Assembly: GCA_902622805.1 (NCBI GenBank)
Contig: CACNRG010000004.1
Span: forward strand, 1-64,000
DNA from: an uncultured Pelagibacteraceae bacterium
GTDB lineage: Bacteria > Pseudomonadota > Alphaproteobacteria > Pelagibacterales > Pelagibacteraceae
Direction: 5' to 3'
DNA length: 64,000 nucleotides
Shown: positions 36,650 through 46,321 of the stretch, in pieces
How positions within the stretch are numbered: position 1 is the stretch's first letter
How the letters are laid out: every line of letters begins with the position of its first letter
The notes under the pieces: generated by a model
Databases searched by the model: none
Told to the model about the DNA's origin: nothing
The model's input: the letters and a program-made list of their open reading frames with translations, nothing else
Position numbers and translations under genes: made by a program

Positions 36650-38379
36650 ATATTTTTGAATTATATTTAGATAAAATTAAATCAATTATTGTTGAGCTAA
36701 GTAAAAAAAATCAACTTATAATTCCAGAAACTTTTAGTAGTATAAATGCTGAAATACCACCTCGAAAATTTGATTCTGATATTTCAACTAATGTTGCAAT
36801 GGTCTTATCTAAACTAAATGAAACTTCACCAATACAATTAGCAGAAAAACTTGCAGTTGAAATTAAAAATGGTGATGATCAAATCGAAACTGTATCTATC
36901 GTTAAACCTGGTTTCATAAACATTAAATTTAAGCCATCTTTTTGGTCAAACTTTATTAAAGAAATTATTAATAACGCTGAAAAATTTGGAATTAATGAAA
37001 AAGAGAAAAAAAATAATTATTTAGTTGAATTCGTGTCAGCCAACCCAACAGGACCTTTGCATGTCGGTCACTGTAGAGGTGCTATTTTAGGTGATGTCAT
37101 ATCTAATGTGTTAATATTTAATAAACACAAGGTTACAAAAGAGTATTATGTAAATGATTATGGGAACCAAATTATAAATTTTACAAAATCTGTATACTTT
37201 AGAATTAGGGAAGTAAAATTTAATGAAGCATTCCCTCAAGACAATCCTGATTTATATCCAGGTGATTACTTAACTGATTTTGCTAAAAATATAGTTTCTG
37301 AGAATTCGGACCTAAATTTTGATAATTATGATCAAATAAGCGATAAGTTGACAGCTTTATCTATAGAACAAGCACTACTTTTAATCAAAAAAAACCTTAA
37401 GAGCTTAGGAATTAACCATGATAGTTTTGTTAGTGAAAAAAGCATTGTTTTAAACAATGAAGTAGAGAATGTAATAAAATTTTTAGAAAAGAATAAATTT
37501 GTATACAAAGGTAAAATTAAAGCTCCAGCTGGTGAAGATGATAAAAACTGGATAGAACGAGAACAGTTACTTTTTAAATCAACTGATTTTGGTGACGACA
37601 AAGATAGAGCATTACAAAAATCAGATGGAGCATGGACTTATTTTGCAAGTGATGTAGCTTATCATAAAAATAAAGTAGATCGTAAATTTGATTATTTAAT
37701 AAATATACTTGGTGCAGATCATGCTGGCTATATCAAAAGAATTTCGTCCTCAGTTGAAGCTCTATCAGGAAAAAAAGATAAATTAATTTGTAAAATTAGT
37801 CAGCTTGTAAAATTAATTAAAGATAACAAACCATTTAAGATGTCCAAAAGAAAAGGTGACTACATTACAGTTGATGATTTAATTAAAGAAGTTGGAAAAG
37901 ATGCAACTCGATTTATAATGTTAAATAGAAGTAGTGATGTTGAATTAGACTTTGACTTTGACAAAGTAAAAGAAAAATCAAGAGATAATCATTTATATTA
38001 CGTTCAATATTGTTATGCTCGAATTTCATCTGTATTTAGACATATAAATAAGAATTTAGAATCAGAAATAAAACCAGATAAATCTAATCTTGAATATACA
38101 ATTGATGAAATTACTATATTAAAAAAATTATCTGAATGGCCAAAATGTATAGACACTGCCTCAAAAAAACTAGAACCACATAGAATTCCAGTTTATCTTT
38201 ATGAATTAGCTTCTCAATTCCACTCTTATTGGAACCTTGGAAAAGATAACCCTGAAAAAAGATTTATTAATAAAGAAAATAAAATTTCAAATGATAAATT
38301 AGTTTTTTTAAAGGTAATTTCTAATGTAATTAGATCTGGCATGAATATTATTGGAGTTGAAACTCCTGAAAAAATGTAA
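36646..38379 (+). CDS. argS: Arginyl-tRNA synthetase
   Basis: ArgS charges tRNA-Arg. The class I signature is HVGH at 139-142 (SANPTGPLHVGHCRGA) and KMSK is at 398-401. The N-terminal Arg-S domain (1 to about 90) and the C-terminal DALR anticodon-binding domain (about 455-577) are both present. The length of 577 aa is typical. The TAA overlaps the ATG of the next small gene by one base. Confidence 0.98.
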   Translation: MNIFELYLDKIKSIIVELSKKNQLIIPETFSSINAEIPPRKFDSDISTNVAMVLSKLNETSPIQLAEKLAVEIKNGDDQIETVSIVKPGFINIKFKPSFWSNFIKEIINNAEKFGINEKEKKNNYLVEFVSANPTGPLHVGHCRGAILGDVISNVLIFNKHKVTKEYYVNDYGNQIINFTKSVYFRIREVKFNEAFPQDNPDLYPGDYLTDFAKNIVSENSDLNFDNYDQISDKLTALSIEQALLLIKKNLKSLGINHDSFVSEKSIVLNNEVENVIKFLEKNKFVYKGKIKAPAGEDDKNWIEREQLLFKSTDFGDDKDRALQKSDGAWTYFASDVAYHKNKVDRKFDYLINILGADHAGYIKRISSSVEALSGKKDKLICKISQLVKLIKDNKPFKMSKRKGDYITVDDLIKEVGKDATRFIMLNRSSDVELDFDFDKVKEKSRDNHLYYVQYCYARISSVFRHINKNLESEIKPDKSNLEYTIDEITILKKLSEWPKCIDTASKKLEPHRIPVYLYELASQFHSYWNLGKDNPEKRFINKENKISNDKLVFLKVISNVIRSGMNIIGVETPEKM

Positions 38380-38645
38380 TGATTAAAGAAATAAAATATT
38401 TGATTTTTTTATTAATAATCATTCTTTTCTTTTTTTTTACAGCAAAATATTATTTTTCGGATGAAAATAAAAAAAAATCTTATCGATCTTTTACCAATAT
38501 AGATAAAAAAATCGAATTATATTCAAAAAAATTACCAGTCTTAGAAGATGATACACAAAATATTATTGAATATGTTAAAAATACTCAAACTAAAAAAAAG
38601 AAAAAATATCGTTTTTGGGAATTATTAGATAAAAATGATAAATAG
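38379..38645 (+). CDS. Small membrane-anchored protein at the SPOR-gene position
   Basis: I do not recognise this 88-residue protein. It has a hydrophobic membrane segment (about 7-27) followed by a charged tail ending in a Lys-rich stretch (KKKKKYRFWELL). In other alphaproteobacteria the gene between argS and nagZ encodes a SPOR-domain protein that binds peptidoglycan. Here only the membrane anchor and a short linker remain and no SPOR fold can be seen. One-base and 11-base overlaps tie it to argS and nagZ. Confidence 0.7.
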   Translation: MIKEIKYLIFLLIIILFFFFTAKYYFSDENKKKSYRSFTNIDKKIELYSKKLPVLEDDTQNIIEYVKNTQTKKKKKYRFWELLDKNDK

Positions 38646-39582
38646 AAAATGTTTTATTATAGGAATTAAGGGAAAAAAATTAAGTTCACAAGAAATTTAT
38701 TTTTTAAAAAAATATAAACCTTGGGGGATAATTTTATTTTCAAGAAATTGTAAAAACATCGTGCAAATTCAAAAATTAACATCACATATTAAAAAGATAT
38801 TTAAAGATAAGAATTATCCTATCATGATTGATCAAGAGGGTGGTAGGGTTAATAGATTAAATGATATAATTTCATTTGAAAATTTTACTTCTGAACACTT
38901 TGGAAAAATTTTTATAAAAGATAAAAAAAGATTCAATATTTCATATAAATTATTTGTAGATAAGACTAGTTTTGTTTTAAAAAAATTAGGTATAAATATA
39001 AACACTGTACCAGTGCTAGATCTAAGATACAAAGGTAGCTCGAATATAGTAGGAGATCGTTCCTTTTCAAAAAATACTAAAATCGTATCTGATATTGGAG
39101 ATTTATGTATAAAATATTTTAGTAAAAATTCAATTGGAACTGTTATAAAACATATACCAGGTCATGGCTTAGCAAAAGTAGACAGCCACCTTTTCACGCC
39201 AACTGTAAACAAAAGCTTAGCCTTTTTAAAAAAGAATGATTTTAAAGCATTTAAAGAAAAAAAATCATTATTTGCCATGACTGCTCATGTTATTTTTAAA
39301 AAAATTGATCCAGAAAATACAGCTACACATTCTAAAAAATTAATAAAAATTATAAGAAATCACATCAAATTTAAAAATTTAATTATTACCGATGATTTAT
39401 CTATGAAAAGCTTAAAAGGTACTGTAGCGGAAAATACGAAAAAAGCTTTTGAAGCTGGTTGTGATTTTGTTCTTCATTGTAATGGAAATCTAAATGAAAT
39501 GATTTTTGTGGCTGAAAATTCACCTAAAGTGAATTCTTTTGTTCTAAAAAAAACAACAGAATTTTATAAAAATTTAAGTTAG
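38635..39582 (+). CDS. nagZ: Beta-N-acetylhexosaminidase (peptidoglycan recycling)
   Basis: NagZ removes GlcNAc from muropeptides in the cytoplasm. The 315-residue glycoside hydrolase family 3 protein has the substrate motif KHIPGHG (172-178) followed by the DSH triad, and the nucleophile region ITDDLSMK with Asp253. The early IDQEGGRVNRL motif near 63-73 is also typical. There is no signal peptide, as expected. It overlaps the preceding small gene by 11 bases. Confidence 0.95.
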   Translation: MINRKCFIIGIKGKKLSSQEIYFLKKYKPWGIILFSRNCKNIVQIQKLTSHIKKIFKDKNYPIMIDQEGGRVNRLNDIISFENFTSEHFGKIFIKDKKRFNISYKLFVDKTSFVLKKLGININTVPVLDLRYKGSSNIVGDRSFSKNTKIVSDIGDLCIKYFSKNSIGTVIKHIPGHGLAKVDSHLFTPTVNKSLAFLKKNDFKAFKEKKSLFAMTAHVIFKKIDPENTATHSKKLIKIIRNHIKFKNLIITDDLSMKSLKGTVAENTKKAFEAGCDFVLHCNGNLNEMIFVAENSPKVNSFVLKKTTEFYKNLS

Positions 39583-39591
39583 TATTATAAA

Positions 39592-40329
39592 ATGATCGAA
39601 TCCAATAATCTTTTATTTGAAGTAGATGTAGATAATTATAAAGGACCGCTGGAAATACTTTTAGATTTAGCAAAATCACAAAAAGTTAATCTTGAAAATA
39701 TATCAATTACAAAATTAGCAGACCAATTTAATAATTACATTTCGAATAAAAAAAATTTAAATTTAGAGATTGCATCTGAATATCTTTTAATGGCTACTTG
39801 GTTAGCTTACCTTAAATCTAAATTGTTATTACCTAGCACACCAGAAGAGGAATTTAAAATTCAAGAAGTTGCAGAAAAATTAAAACTTCAACTAAAAAAA
39901 TTAGAACTTATTCGATTATTATCTGACCAAATGTTAAAAAGAAAAAGATTAGGTCGTGAGATTAGAACTAGAGGCATGAAAGGCAAAATTAGATCAATAT
40001 ATAGTTCAGAATATAAATTAAATTTATACGAACTTTTAAAAACTTATTCATTCATATTAATGACTAAAGATTTTCAAAGAGTTAATATTCCTAAATTACC
40101 AGTATTTACTGCTGAGGATGGTGTTAAAACAATTAGAGATTTCTTTGGGAAATTAATTGACTGGAAAAATATGGAGGATTTAATACCTGATAATTTCAAA
40201 AATGGCAAAAAATTTAAAAAAACTGGTAAAGCAGGAATTTTTGCTGGCTCTCTAGAACTTGCAAAAGAAGGAAATCTTAAAATAAAACAAGACAAATTAT
40301 TTGATGATATTTATATTAAAGAAATTTAA
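39592..40329 (+). CDS. scpA: Segregation and condensation protein A
   Basis: ScpA is the kleisin that bridges SMC heads in chromosome condensation. The 245-residue protein starts with the family VDVDNYKGPLEILLDLAKSQ and has SEYLLMATWLAYLKSKLLLP near 62-81. The C-terminal winged-helix part is less clear; it ends at about the usual length. It overlaps scpB by one base (TAATG), so the two subunits are co-translated. Confidence 0.96.
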   Translation: MIESNNLLFEVDVDNYKGPLEILLDLAKSQKVNLENISITKLADQFNNYISNKKNLNLEIASEYLLMATWLAYLKSKLLLPSTPEEEFKIQEVAEKLKLQLKKLELIRLLSDQMLKRKRLGREIRTRGMKGKIRSIYSSEYKLNLYELLKTYSFILMTKDFQRVNIPKLPVFTAEDGVKTIRDFFGKLIDWKNMEDLIPDNFKNGKKFKKTGKAGIFAGSLELAKEGNLKIKQDKLFDDIYIKEI

Positions 40330-41030
40330 TGAATAAAAAAAAAATAGAAAATAAAAATAACATTGTAAATTTTCCTTCAAAATTATCTTCAATTGAAAAA
40401 GAGATAGAAGCTATAATTTTTGCAGCTGCAGAGCCTTTAGATATTGATACAATTGAAAGCAAACTTTCTAAAAAGACAAATATTTTAAAGTTATTAAACA
40501 AACTTCAATTAGAATATTCTAATCGAGGAATTAATTTGGTTTGTATTTCAAAAAAATGGTCTTTTAGAACTTCTCCAAATTTGTCAAATTTGATGAAACA
40601 AGAAAAAACTGTTGAAAAAAAATTATCTAAAGCGGCTGTGGAAACTCTCGCAATCATAGTTTATCATCAACCTGTCACAAGAGCTGAAATTGAAGAAATA
40701 AGAGGTGTTGCATTTGGAACTAATACAATCGAAATTTTAATGGAGCTGAATTGGGTTAAGCCGGGCGGCCGTAAAAACGTTCCAGGAAAACCCATTCTTT
40801 ATGTAACCACTGAGGAATTTTTAAGTCATTTTAATCTTCAAAAACTCTCAGATTTACCAACAGTAGACGAATTAGGAGCTGCTGGTTTAATTGATGCTTC
40901 CAATGTTGATAACGCAATATTTGGAACAGGAAAATTTTATAAAGAAAAACAAGACGAAAAAAAAGAAGATATTTATTCAAATATTGATGAAATGTTAAAC
41001 AGTACTTTGAATGAAGGTGATAATAAATAA
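40329..41030 (+). CDS. scpB: Segregation and condensation protein B
   Basis: ScpB dimers bind the ScpA kleisin. The 233-residue protein has two winged-helix domains. The signature AVETLAIIVYHQPVTRAEIEEIRG lies near 98-121 and the NWVKPGGRKNVPGKPILY segment near 138-155. The N-terminal 20 residues and the acidic C-terminal tail (about 200-233) look disordered. It is coupled to scpA and followed after 43 bases by tatA. Confidence 0.96.
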   Translation: MNKKKIENKNNIVNFPSKLSSIEKEIEAIIFAAAEPLDIDTIESKLSKKTNILKLLNKLQLEYSNRGINLVCISKKWSFRTSPNLSNLMKQEKTVEKKLSKAAVETLAIIVYHQPVTRAEIEEIRGVAFGTNTIEILMELNWVKPGGRKNVPGKPILYVTTEEFLSHFNLQKLSDLPTVDELGAAGLIDASNVDNAIFGTGKFYKEKQDEKKEDIYSNIDEMLNSTLNEGDNK

Positions 41031-41073
41031 AAAGTCACTTTTAAAACTTTTCTAAACAGGCTATAAGCTATTT

Positions 41074-41274
41074 ATGAGTATAGGAATTTGGCAAATAGCA
41101 ATAGTTGTTATCTTAGTGGTCTTGTTGTTTGGAAGAGGCAAAATATCCAGTTTGATGGGTGACGTTGCAAAAGGAATTAAAAGTTTCAAAAAAGGTATGG
41201 CGACTGATTCTACAGATGATCCAGAACCTAAAAATATTTCTGAAGACAATCAAGATAGCAAAAACAAAGATTAA
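41074..41274 (+). CDS. tatA: Twin-arginine translocase subunit TatA
   Basis: TatA forms the pore-like oligomer of the Tat pathway for folded proteins. The 66 residues show one membrane helix (about 4-20), the conserved [17 protein letters not shown] hinge with Phe-Gly, and an amphipathic helix followed by an acidic tail. Genes tatA, tatB and tatC follow one another in order. An M48 lipoprotein at 57 kb with a twin-Arg signal is a possible substrate. Confidence 0.95.
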   Translation: MSIGIWQIAIVVILVVLLFGRGKISSLMGDVAKGIKSFKKGMATDSTDDPEPKNISEDNQDSKNKD

Positions 41275-41279
41275 ATCAC

Positions 41280-41501
41280 ATGCCTACTATTGGTTGGTTT
41301 GAGATCTTAATTGTAGTTGCAATTGCTATAATTGTATTAGGTCCAAAAGATTTTCCTATTATGCTTAAAAAAGTCGGTTCATGGATTGGAAGTACAAAAA
41401 AATATATAAATAATATTCAAAGTGAAGTTTCTAATATTGATCTAGAGGATAATACAATCAAAAATAAAGATAATAAAAAAGAAAAAAATAAAGATGCATA
41501 A
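41280..41501 (+). CDS. tatB: Twin-arginine translocase subunit TatB
   Basis: TatB pairs with TatC to bind twin-arginine signal peptides. The 73-residue protein opens with the TatB-type IGWFEILIVVAIAIIVLGPKDFP, including the membrane-helix Glu (residue 8) and the Gly-Pro hinge. It is only about half the normal TatB length, as the long C-terminal extension is reduced to a short Lys/Asp/Asn tail. It lies 5 bases after tatA and overlaps tatC by 8. Confidence 0.92.
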   Translation: MPTIGWFEILIVVAIAIIVLGPKDFPIMLKKVGSWIGSTKKYINNIQSEVSNIDLEDNTIKNKDNKKEKNKDA

Positions 41502-42264
41502 AGAAGATCAAGAAAGTGGTTTTTTTAGCCATTTGGCTGAACTTAGAAAAAGATTAATAAATAGTTTTATCTTTTTAATTGTTTTTTTTATAGGTTGTTA
41601 TTTTTTTGCAGAAAATATTTACGCCTTTTTAGTTGAACCTTACGCTCAAGCTGTAAAAGATGATGGAACTAACAGAAGACTTATATTTACTGCTTTACAA
41701 GAAACTTTTTTAACATACTTAAAAGTATCTTTTTTTGTTGCATTCTTTGTTACTTGTCCATTTATACTTGTGCAAATTTGGAAATTTATTGCCCCAGGGC
41801 TTTATAAACATGAAAAAGTAGCAATTCTTCCATACTTAATTTTAACACCAATTTTATTTTTCTTAGGTGGAATGCTAGTTTATTATTTGATAATGCCGCT
41901 TGCGATAAAATTTTTTTTATCTTTTGAGAGTTCTGGCTTATCTACAAATTTACCAATTCAGTTGGAAGCAAAAGTCAATGAGTATCTATCTCTGGTTATG
42001 AAATTAATATTTGCATTTGGAATAAGTTTTCAATTACCTGTAGTTTTAAGTCTTTTAGCAAGAGTAGGGATTGTTGACTCTCATTTTTTAAAAACCAGAA
42101 GAAAATATGTTATAGTTGTTATTTTTGCTGCTGCAGCATTGTTAACTCCACCTGATCCAATAACTCAAATAGGTTTAGCTATACCATTACTTATACTGTA
42201 TGAATTATCTATTTTTTCTGTAAAATTTATTGAAAATAAACAATTAGAAAAAGAAGATGCATAA
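41494..42264 (+). CDS. tatC: Twin-arginine translocase subunit TatC
   Basis: TatC is the signal-peptide receptor of the Tat system. The 256-residue protein has six membrane segments and the family marks HLAELRKRLINS at the N-terminus, FIAPGLYKHEK about residue 95, and LLTPPDPITQIGLAIPLLILYE near the C-terminus. The final eight bases overlap serS, an order (tatABC-serS) usual in alphaproteobacteria. Confidence 0.97.
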   Translation: MHKEDQESGFFSHLAELRKRLINSFIFLIVFFIGCYFFAENIYAFLVEPYAQAVKDDGTNRRLIFTALQETFLTYLKVSFFVAFFVTCPFILVQIWKFIAPGLYKHEKVAILPYLILTPILFFLGGMLVYYLIMPLAIKFFLSFESSGLSTNLPIQLEAKVNEYLSLVMKLIFAFGISFQLPVVLSLLARVGIVDSHFLKTRRKYVIVVIFAAAALLTPPDPITQIGLAIPLLILYELSIFSVKFIENKQLEKEDA

Positions 42265-43516
42265 TATAAAAGAAATACGTAAAGACTTTAATAATTTTAA
42301 AAAATTACTTAAGGGACGTAATATTGATATTGATATTGATAATATTAAAAATTTAGACGAAAAAAATAGAAAATTAATTCAAAAAAAAGAAAGTTTAGAA
42401 AATGAAAAAAAAGAAATTTCAAAATCTAAAGATGAGACTTTATTCAATAAATCAAAAAAAATATCAAATGAATTAGAATCTATATCTAGAAAGCAAAAAA
42501 ATATCAAATCAGATTTAGACAAAATTTTATCCAATATTCCTAACATACCTCACTTAGATGTTCCTGATGGAACGGATGAGAAAGATAATATAGAAATTTC
42601 TAAATCAGGTTCTATTCCAAATTTCAATTTCAAACCAAAATCACATTATGAACTTGGAGAAAATTTGAATATGCTCGATTTTGATCTTGCTACAAAAACA
42701 ACTGGATCGAGATTTGTTTTTGTAAAAGATAAATTAGCCTTATTAGAAAGAGCTTTGTCTAATTTTATGCTAGATAAACATATTTTAAAAAATGGCTACA
42801 GTGAAATTTCACCACCATTAATGGCGTCTGAAATGAGCATGTATGGTACTGGACAATTACCTAAGTTTGAAAATGATCAGTTTGAAATAAAATTTGATGG
42901 TCAATCAGATAGGAAATTTTTAATACCAACTGCAGAAGTTATTTTAACTAATATTGTTAAAGATAAGATTATTGATCTTAAAAAATTACCTATGCGATTT
43001 GTAGCATCAACTCCTTGTTTTAGAAAAGAGGCAGGAAGTTATGGAAAAGATACAAAAGGAATGATACGACAACATCAATTTTATAAAGTTGAGATGGTAA
43101 GTATAGTTGAAAAAGAAAAATGTTTAGATGAACTTGAAAGAATGACTAAATGTGCTACAGGGATTTTAGATGATCTTGGTTTACCTTATAGAAAAATGAT
43201 ATTATGTAGCGGAGATATGGGGTTTAGTGCAGAAAAAACCTATGATATTGAAGTTTGGTTACCTTCAGAAAATAATTATAGAGAAATTTCCTCTTGCTCT
43301 TCTTGCTCTACTTTTCAAGCATTAAGGATGAAAGCTAGATATAAAGATCATAAAAAAGAAATGCATAATGTTGGAACTTTAAATGGAAGCGGTTTGGCTG
43401 TTGGCAGAACCTTAATAGCAGTTATGGAAAACTATCAAGAAAGTGATGGCTCAATCAGTATTCCGGAAAAATTAAGACCATACATGAATAATTTACAAAA
43501 AATATCATTGAATTAA
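42257..43516 (+). CDS. serS: Seryl-tRNA synthetase
   Basis: SerS is a class II synthetase charging tRNA-Ser. The 419-residue protein has the N-terminal tRNA-binding coiled coil (about 30-100, Lys/Glu-rich), motif 2 in FRKEAGSYGKDTKGMIRQHQF, and motif 3 in LNGSGLAVGRTLIAVMENYQ. The length is normal. It overlaps tatC by 8 bases. The surE/pcm genes often found after serS in this lineage are absent; yajC follows. Confidence 0.98.
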   Translation: MHNIKEIRKDFNNFKKLLKGRNIDIDIDNIKNLDEKNRKLIQKKESLENEKKEISKSKDETLFNKSKKISNELESISRKQKNIKSDLDKILSNIPNIPHLDVPDGTDEKDNIEISKSGSIPNFNFKPKSHYELGENLNMLDFDLATKTTGSRFVFVKDKLALLERALSNFMLDKHILKNGYSEISPPLMASEMSMYGTGQLPKFENDQFEIKFDGQSDRKFLIPTAEVILTNIVKDKIIDLKKLPMRFVASTPCFRKEAGSYGKDTKGMIRQHQFYKVEMVSIVEKEKCLDELERMTKCATGILDDLGLPYRKMILCSGDMGFSAEKTYDIEVWLPSENNYREISSCSSCSTFQALRMKARYKDHKKEMHNVGTLNGSGLAVGRTLIAVMENYQESDGSISIPEKLRPYMNNLQKISLN

Positions 43517-43570
43517 AGTTGTTTTAATTTCTTAAGTAGTATAAATAATCACCTAATATAAAGGAGTATT

Positions 43571-43858
43571 ATGGAAGGTTCAGGAATAGGTCAGTTTATC
43601 CCACTAATTTTGATTTTTGTAATTTTTTATTTTTTTCTTATAAGACCACAACAAAAAAAAGTTAAAGAACATAAAGCCATGGTAGAGGCTTTAAAAAGAG
43701 GTGATAAAGTAATTACATCAGGTGGTATCACTGGTACAGTAGAAAGAATAATTGATAACGACAAAGTTGAGGTTGAAATTGCTGAAAATGTTAAAGTGGA
43801 AATTGTTAAAACTACTGGTATTCAAGCGTTACTAAATAATACAGAAATAAAGAAATAA
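43571..43858 (+). CDS. yajC: Preprotein translocase accessory subunit YajC
   Basis: YajC associates with SecDF in Sec-dependent export. The 95-residue protein has one membrane helix (about 8-24), the IRPQQKKVKEH motif, and the small soluble domain with GDKVITSGGITGTV. A strong ribosome binding site AAGGAG (43561-43566) precedes the ATG at 43571. A weak promoter-like pair (TTGTTT, 15 bases, TATAAA at 43540-43545) lies upstream and could start a separate yajC-secD-secF unit. Confidence 0.96.
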   Translation: MEGSGIGQFIPLILIFVIFYFFLIRPQQKKVKEHKAMVEALKRGDKVITSGGITGTVERIIDNDKVEVEIAENVKVEIVKTTGIQALLNNTEIKK

Positions 43859-43877
43859 TTTAAGTAATTTTTAAGGA

Positions 43878-45431
43878 ATGTTATATTTTTCCAAGTTAAG
43901 AATAATATTCATTTCATTAATTTGTTTATTTTTCATCTTAATTGCATCCAACAACTTTTTAGACTCTACTAAAAGATTTATTGATAAAAAAATTAATCTC
44001 GGCCTTGATTTACAGGGAGGATCTTATTTATTACTTGAAATTGATAATTCACCAGTAATAGAGCAAAAACTTCAAAATACCTCCACCTTAATTAGAACCT
44101 ACTTTAAAGAAAAAGGTATTCGAATTGGTAATTTAAACTTAACTAATGATAAAATAATTTTTTTTGTTGAAGAAAAATTTAAACAAGAGGTAATTGATGA
44201 CTTTAAAGATGAAAATAGTAATATTAATCCATACTACCCAAGATTTAAGTCTCATCAATTTGATATAAATGATAATGGAAGTTCTCTTGAACTTAGTTTT
44301 TCAAATCAAGGTCTTGTTGAATTAAAAACTTCTTCACAAGATCAAGCTTTAGAAATAGTGAGAAGAAGAATAGATGAAATAGGCACTAATGAACCCAATA
44401 TTCTTAAAAGAGGTAACGACCGTGTTTTAGTAGAATTACCTGGTTTAGATGACCCAATGAGAATTAAATCTTTATTAGGTAAAACTGCAAATCTAACATT
44501 TCAATTCGTATCAAATGATAATCAAGATTCCTTTGGTGTTGAAAAACTTCAACATGAAAATGGTTTAGATGAAGATTTTGTTAGTAAAAGAATTATTTTA
44601 AGTGGAGATAATTTACTAGACGCTCAACCCAGGATGAACAATCAAACCAATGAAACAGTTGTTACATTTACCCTTGACAGAGTAGGAGCAAAAAGATTTG
44701 GCAAAGCCTCATCATCAAATATTGGAAGACAATTAGCAATTATTTTAGATGGTAAAATAATAAGTGCTCCAGTAATAAGAGATACTATCGCAAGTGGAAA
44801 TGGACAAATTAGTGGAGGTTTTACATTTCAATCTGCAACAGATTTAGCTTTATTATTAAGATCTGGAGCTTTACCAGCACCATTAAACATTATTGAAGAG
44901 AGAACCGTTGGCCCAGATTTAGGACAAGATTCCATCGATGCAGGAATTATTGCTTTAGTAATTGGTTTTATTCTTGTGATTATCTTCATGTTTATTAAAT
45001 ACAAAATATTTGGTTTAATAAGTAACATCACTCTTATAACAAATCTTATAATACTCTTGGGAATTTTAACTCTTTTTGAAGCAACATTAACATTACCAGG
45101 CATTGCTGGAATTATTCTAACTGTTGGTATGGCTGTTGATGCAAATGTTTTAATATTTGAAAGAATTAAAGAAGAACTTAAAAATGAAAAAAATAATATT
45201 ATTGCATTTGACAGTGGTTACACTAGATCAAGAACTGCAATTCTAGATGCAAATATAACGACATTGTTAGCTGCAACCATATTATTTTTTATGGGTTCTG
45301 GACCTATTAAAGGATTTTCAGTCACTTTAGGTATTGGTATATTTTCGACCTTATTTTCAGTTTATTTTATAGCAAGATTATTTACAGCAATTTATGTTTC
45401 AAAAAATAAAGATAAAGAGATTTTAATATAA
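43878..45431 (+). CDS. secD: Protein translocase subunit SecD
   Basis: SecD, with SecF, uses the proton gradient to complete Sec export. The 517-residue protein has an N-terminal membrane helix, the conserved INLGLDLQGGSYLLLEID (about 38-55), a large periplasmic part (about 60-340), and five C-terminal membrane helices with the GMAVDANVLIFERIKEE motif near 416-432. It is one base-overlapped with secF. Confidence 0.98.
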   Translation: MLYFSKLRIIFISLICLFFILIASNNFLDSTKRFIDKKINLGLDLQGGSYLLLEIDNSPVIEQKLQNTSTLIRTYFKEKGIRIGNLNLTNDKIIFFVEEKFKQEVIDDFKDENSNINPYYPRFKSHQFDINDNGSSLELSFSNQGLVELKTSSQDQALEIVRRRIDEIGTNEPNILKRGNDRVLVELPGLDDPMRIKSLLGKTANLTFQFVSNDNQDSFGVEKLQHENGLDEDFVSKRIILSGDNLLDAQPRMNNQTNETVVTFTLDRVGAKRFGKASSSNIGRQLAIILDGKIISAPVIRDTIASGNGQISGGFTFQSATDLALLLRSGALPAPLNIIEERTVGPDLGQDSIDAGIIALVIGFILVIIFMFIKYKIFGLISNITLITNLIILLGILTLFEATLTLPGIAGIILTVGMAVDANVLIFERIKEELKNEKNNIIAFDSGYTRSRTAILDANITTLLAATILFFMGSGPIKGFSVTLGIGIFSTLFSVYFIARLFTAIYVSKNKDKEILI

Positions 45432-46321
45432 TGATTAGATTTAACAGATTTTATAATCAATTTAATTTGATGTCATTTATTCTAATTATTATCTCTTTGA
45501 CACTCTTGATCTTCAAAGGTTTAAATTTTGGTATAGATTTTAAAGGAGGGATATTAATTGAATTAAGATCATCAGAAGATAAGATTAAAGTTTCTAGTTT
45601 GAGAGATAATCTTAGCCAAATGAATTTGGGAGACATATCAGTTAAGAAATTTGGAAATGACCAAGATTATTTAATAAAGTTTGAGAATAAAGATAATAAA
45701 AAAAAAATAGTTGAGGAAATAAAGTCTAATTTAGATAAATCTTTTGGAAATAATTTTGATTTTAGAAGAGTAGAAAATGTTGGTCCTAAAGTAAGTGCAG
45801 AATTATTAAAAGCAGGAATAATTGCAATAAGTGCTTCATTAGCAATAATGTTAATCTATATTTGGATAAGATTTGAATGGCAGTTTAGCCTTGGGGCAAT
45901 AATTGCTTTATTTCATGATGTAATAATAACACTAGGTTTGTTTTCACTTTTAGGTTTAGAAATTAATTTATCAATTATTGCAGCTATTTTAACAATAGTA
46001 GGTTACTCTATGAATGATACAGTTGTTATTTTTGATAGGGTAAGAGAAAATTTGAGAAAATATTCTGATATAAAAATTTTTGAATTAACGAACATTTCAA
46101 TTAATGAAACTTTATCAAGAACATTGATTACCTCTATAACAACTTTATTAGCTTTATTTTCAATATTTTTATTTGGAGGTGAAATTCTTAAAGGTTTTTC
46201 ACTTGCAATGATATTTGGTGTTATTCTTGGAACTTACTCATCCATATATATTGCTAATACAATATTAGTAAGACTTAATGTATCACAAAAAACTATTTTA
46301 AAAGAAGAAGAAAAAATTTAA
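45431..46321 (+). CDS. secF: Protein translocase subunit SecF
   Basis: This is the partner of SecD (296 aa, six membrane helices). It shows LNFGIDFKGGILIELR near 31-46, the VGYSMNDTVVIFDRVREN motif near 190-210 and the final helix pair. The stop overlaps the stop of the convergent membrane-protein gene by 4 bases. Confidence 0.98.
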   Translation: MIRFNRFYNQFNLMSFILIIISLTLLIFKGLNFGIDFKGGILIELRSSEDKIKVSSLRDNLSQMNLGDISVKKFGNDQDYLIKFENKDNKKKIVEEIKSNLDKSFGNNFDFRRVENVGPKVSAELLKAGIIAISASLAIMLIYIWIRFEWQFSLGAIIALFHDVIITLGLFSLLGLEINLSIIAAILTIVGYSMNDTVVIFDRVRENLRKYSDIKIFELTNISINETLSRTLITSITTLLALFSIFLFGGEILKGFSLAMIFGVILGTYSSIYIANTILVRLNVSQKTILKEEEKI

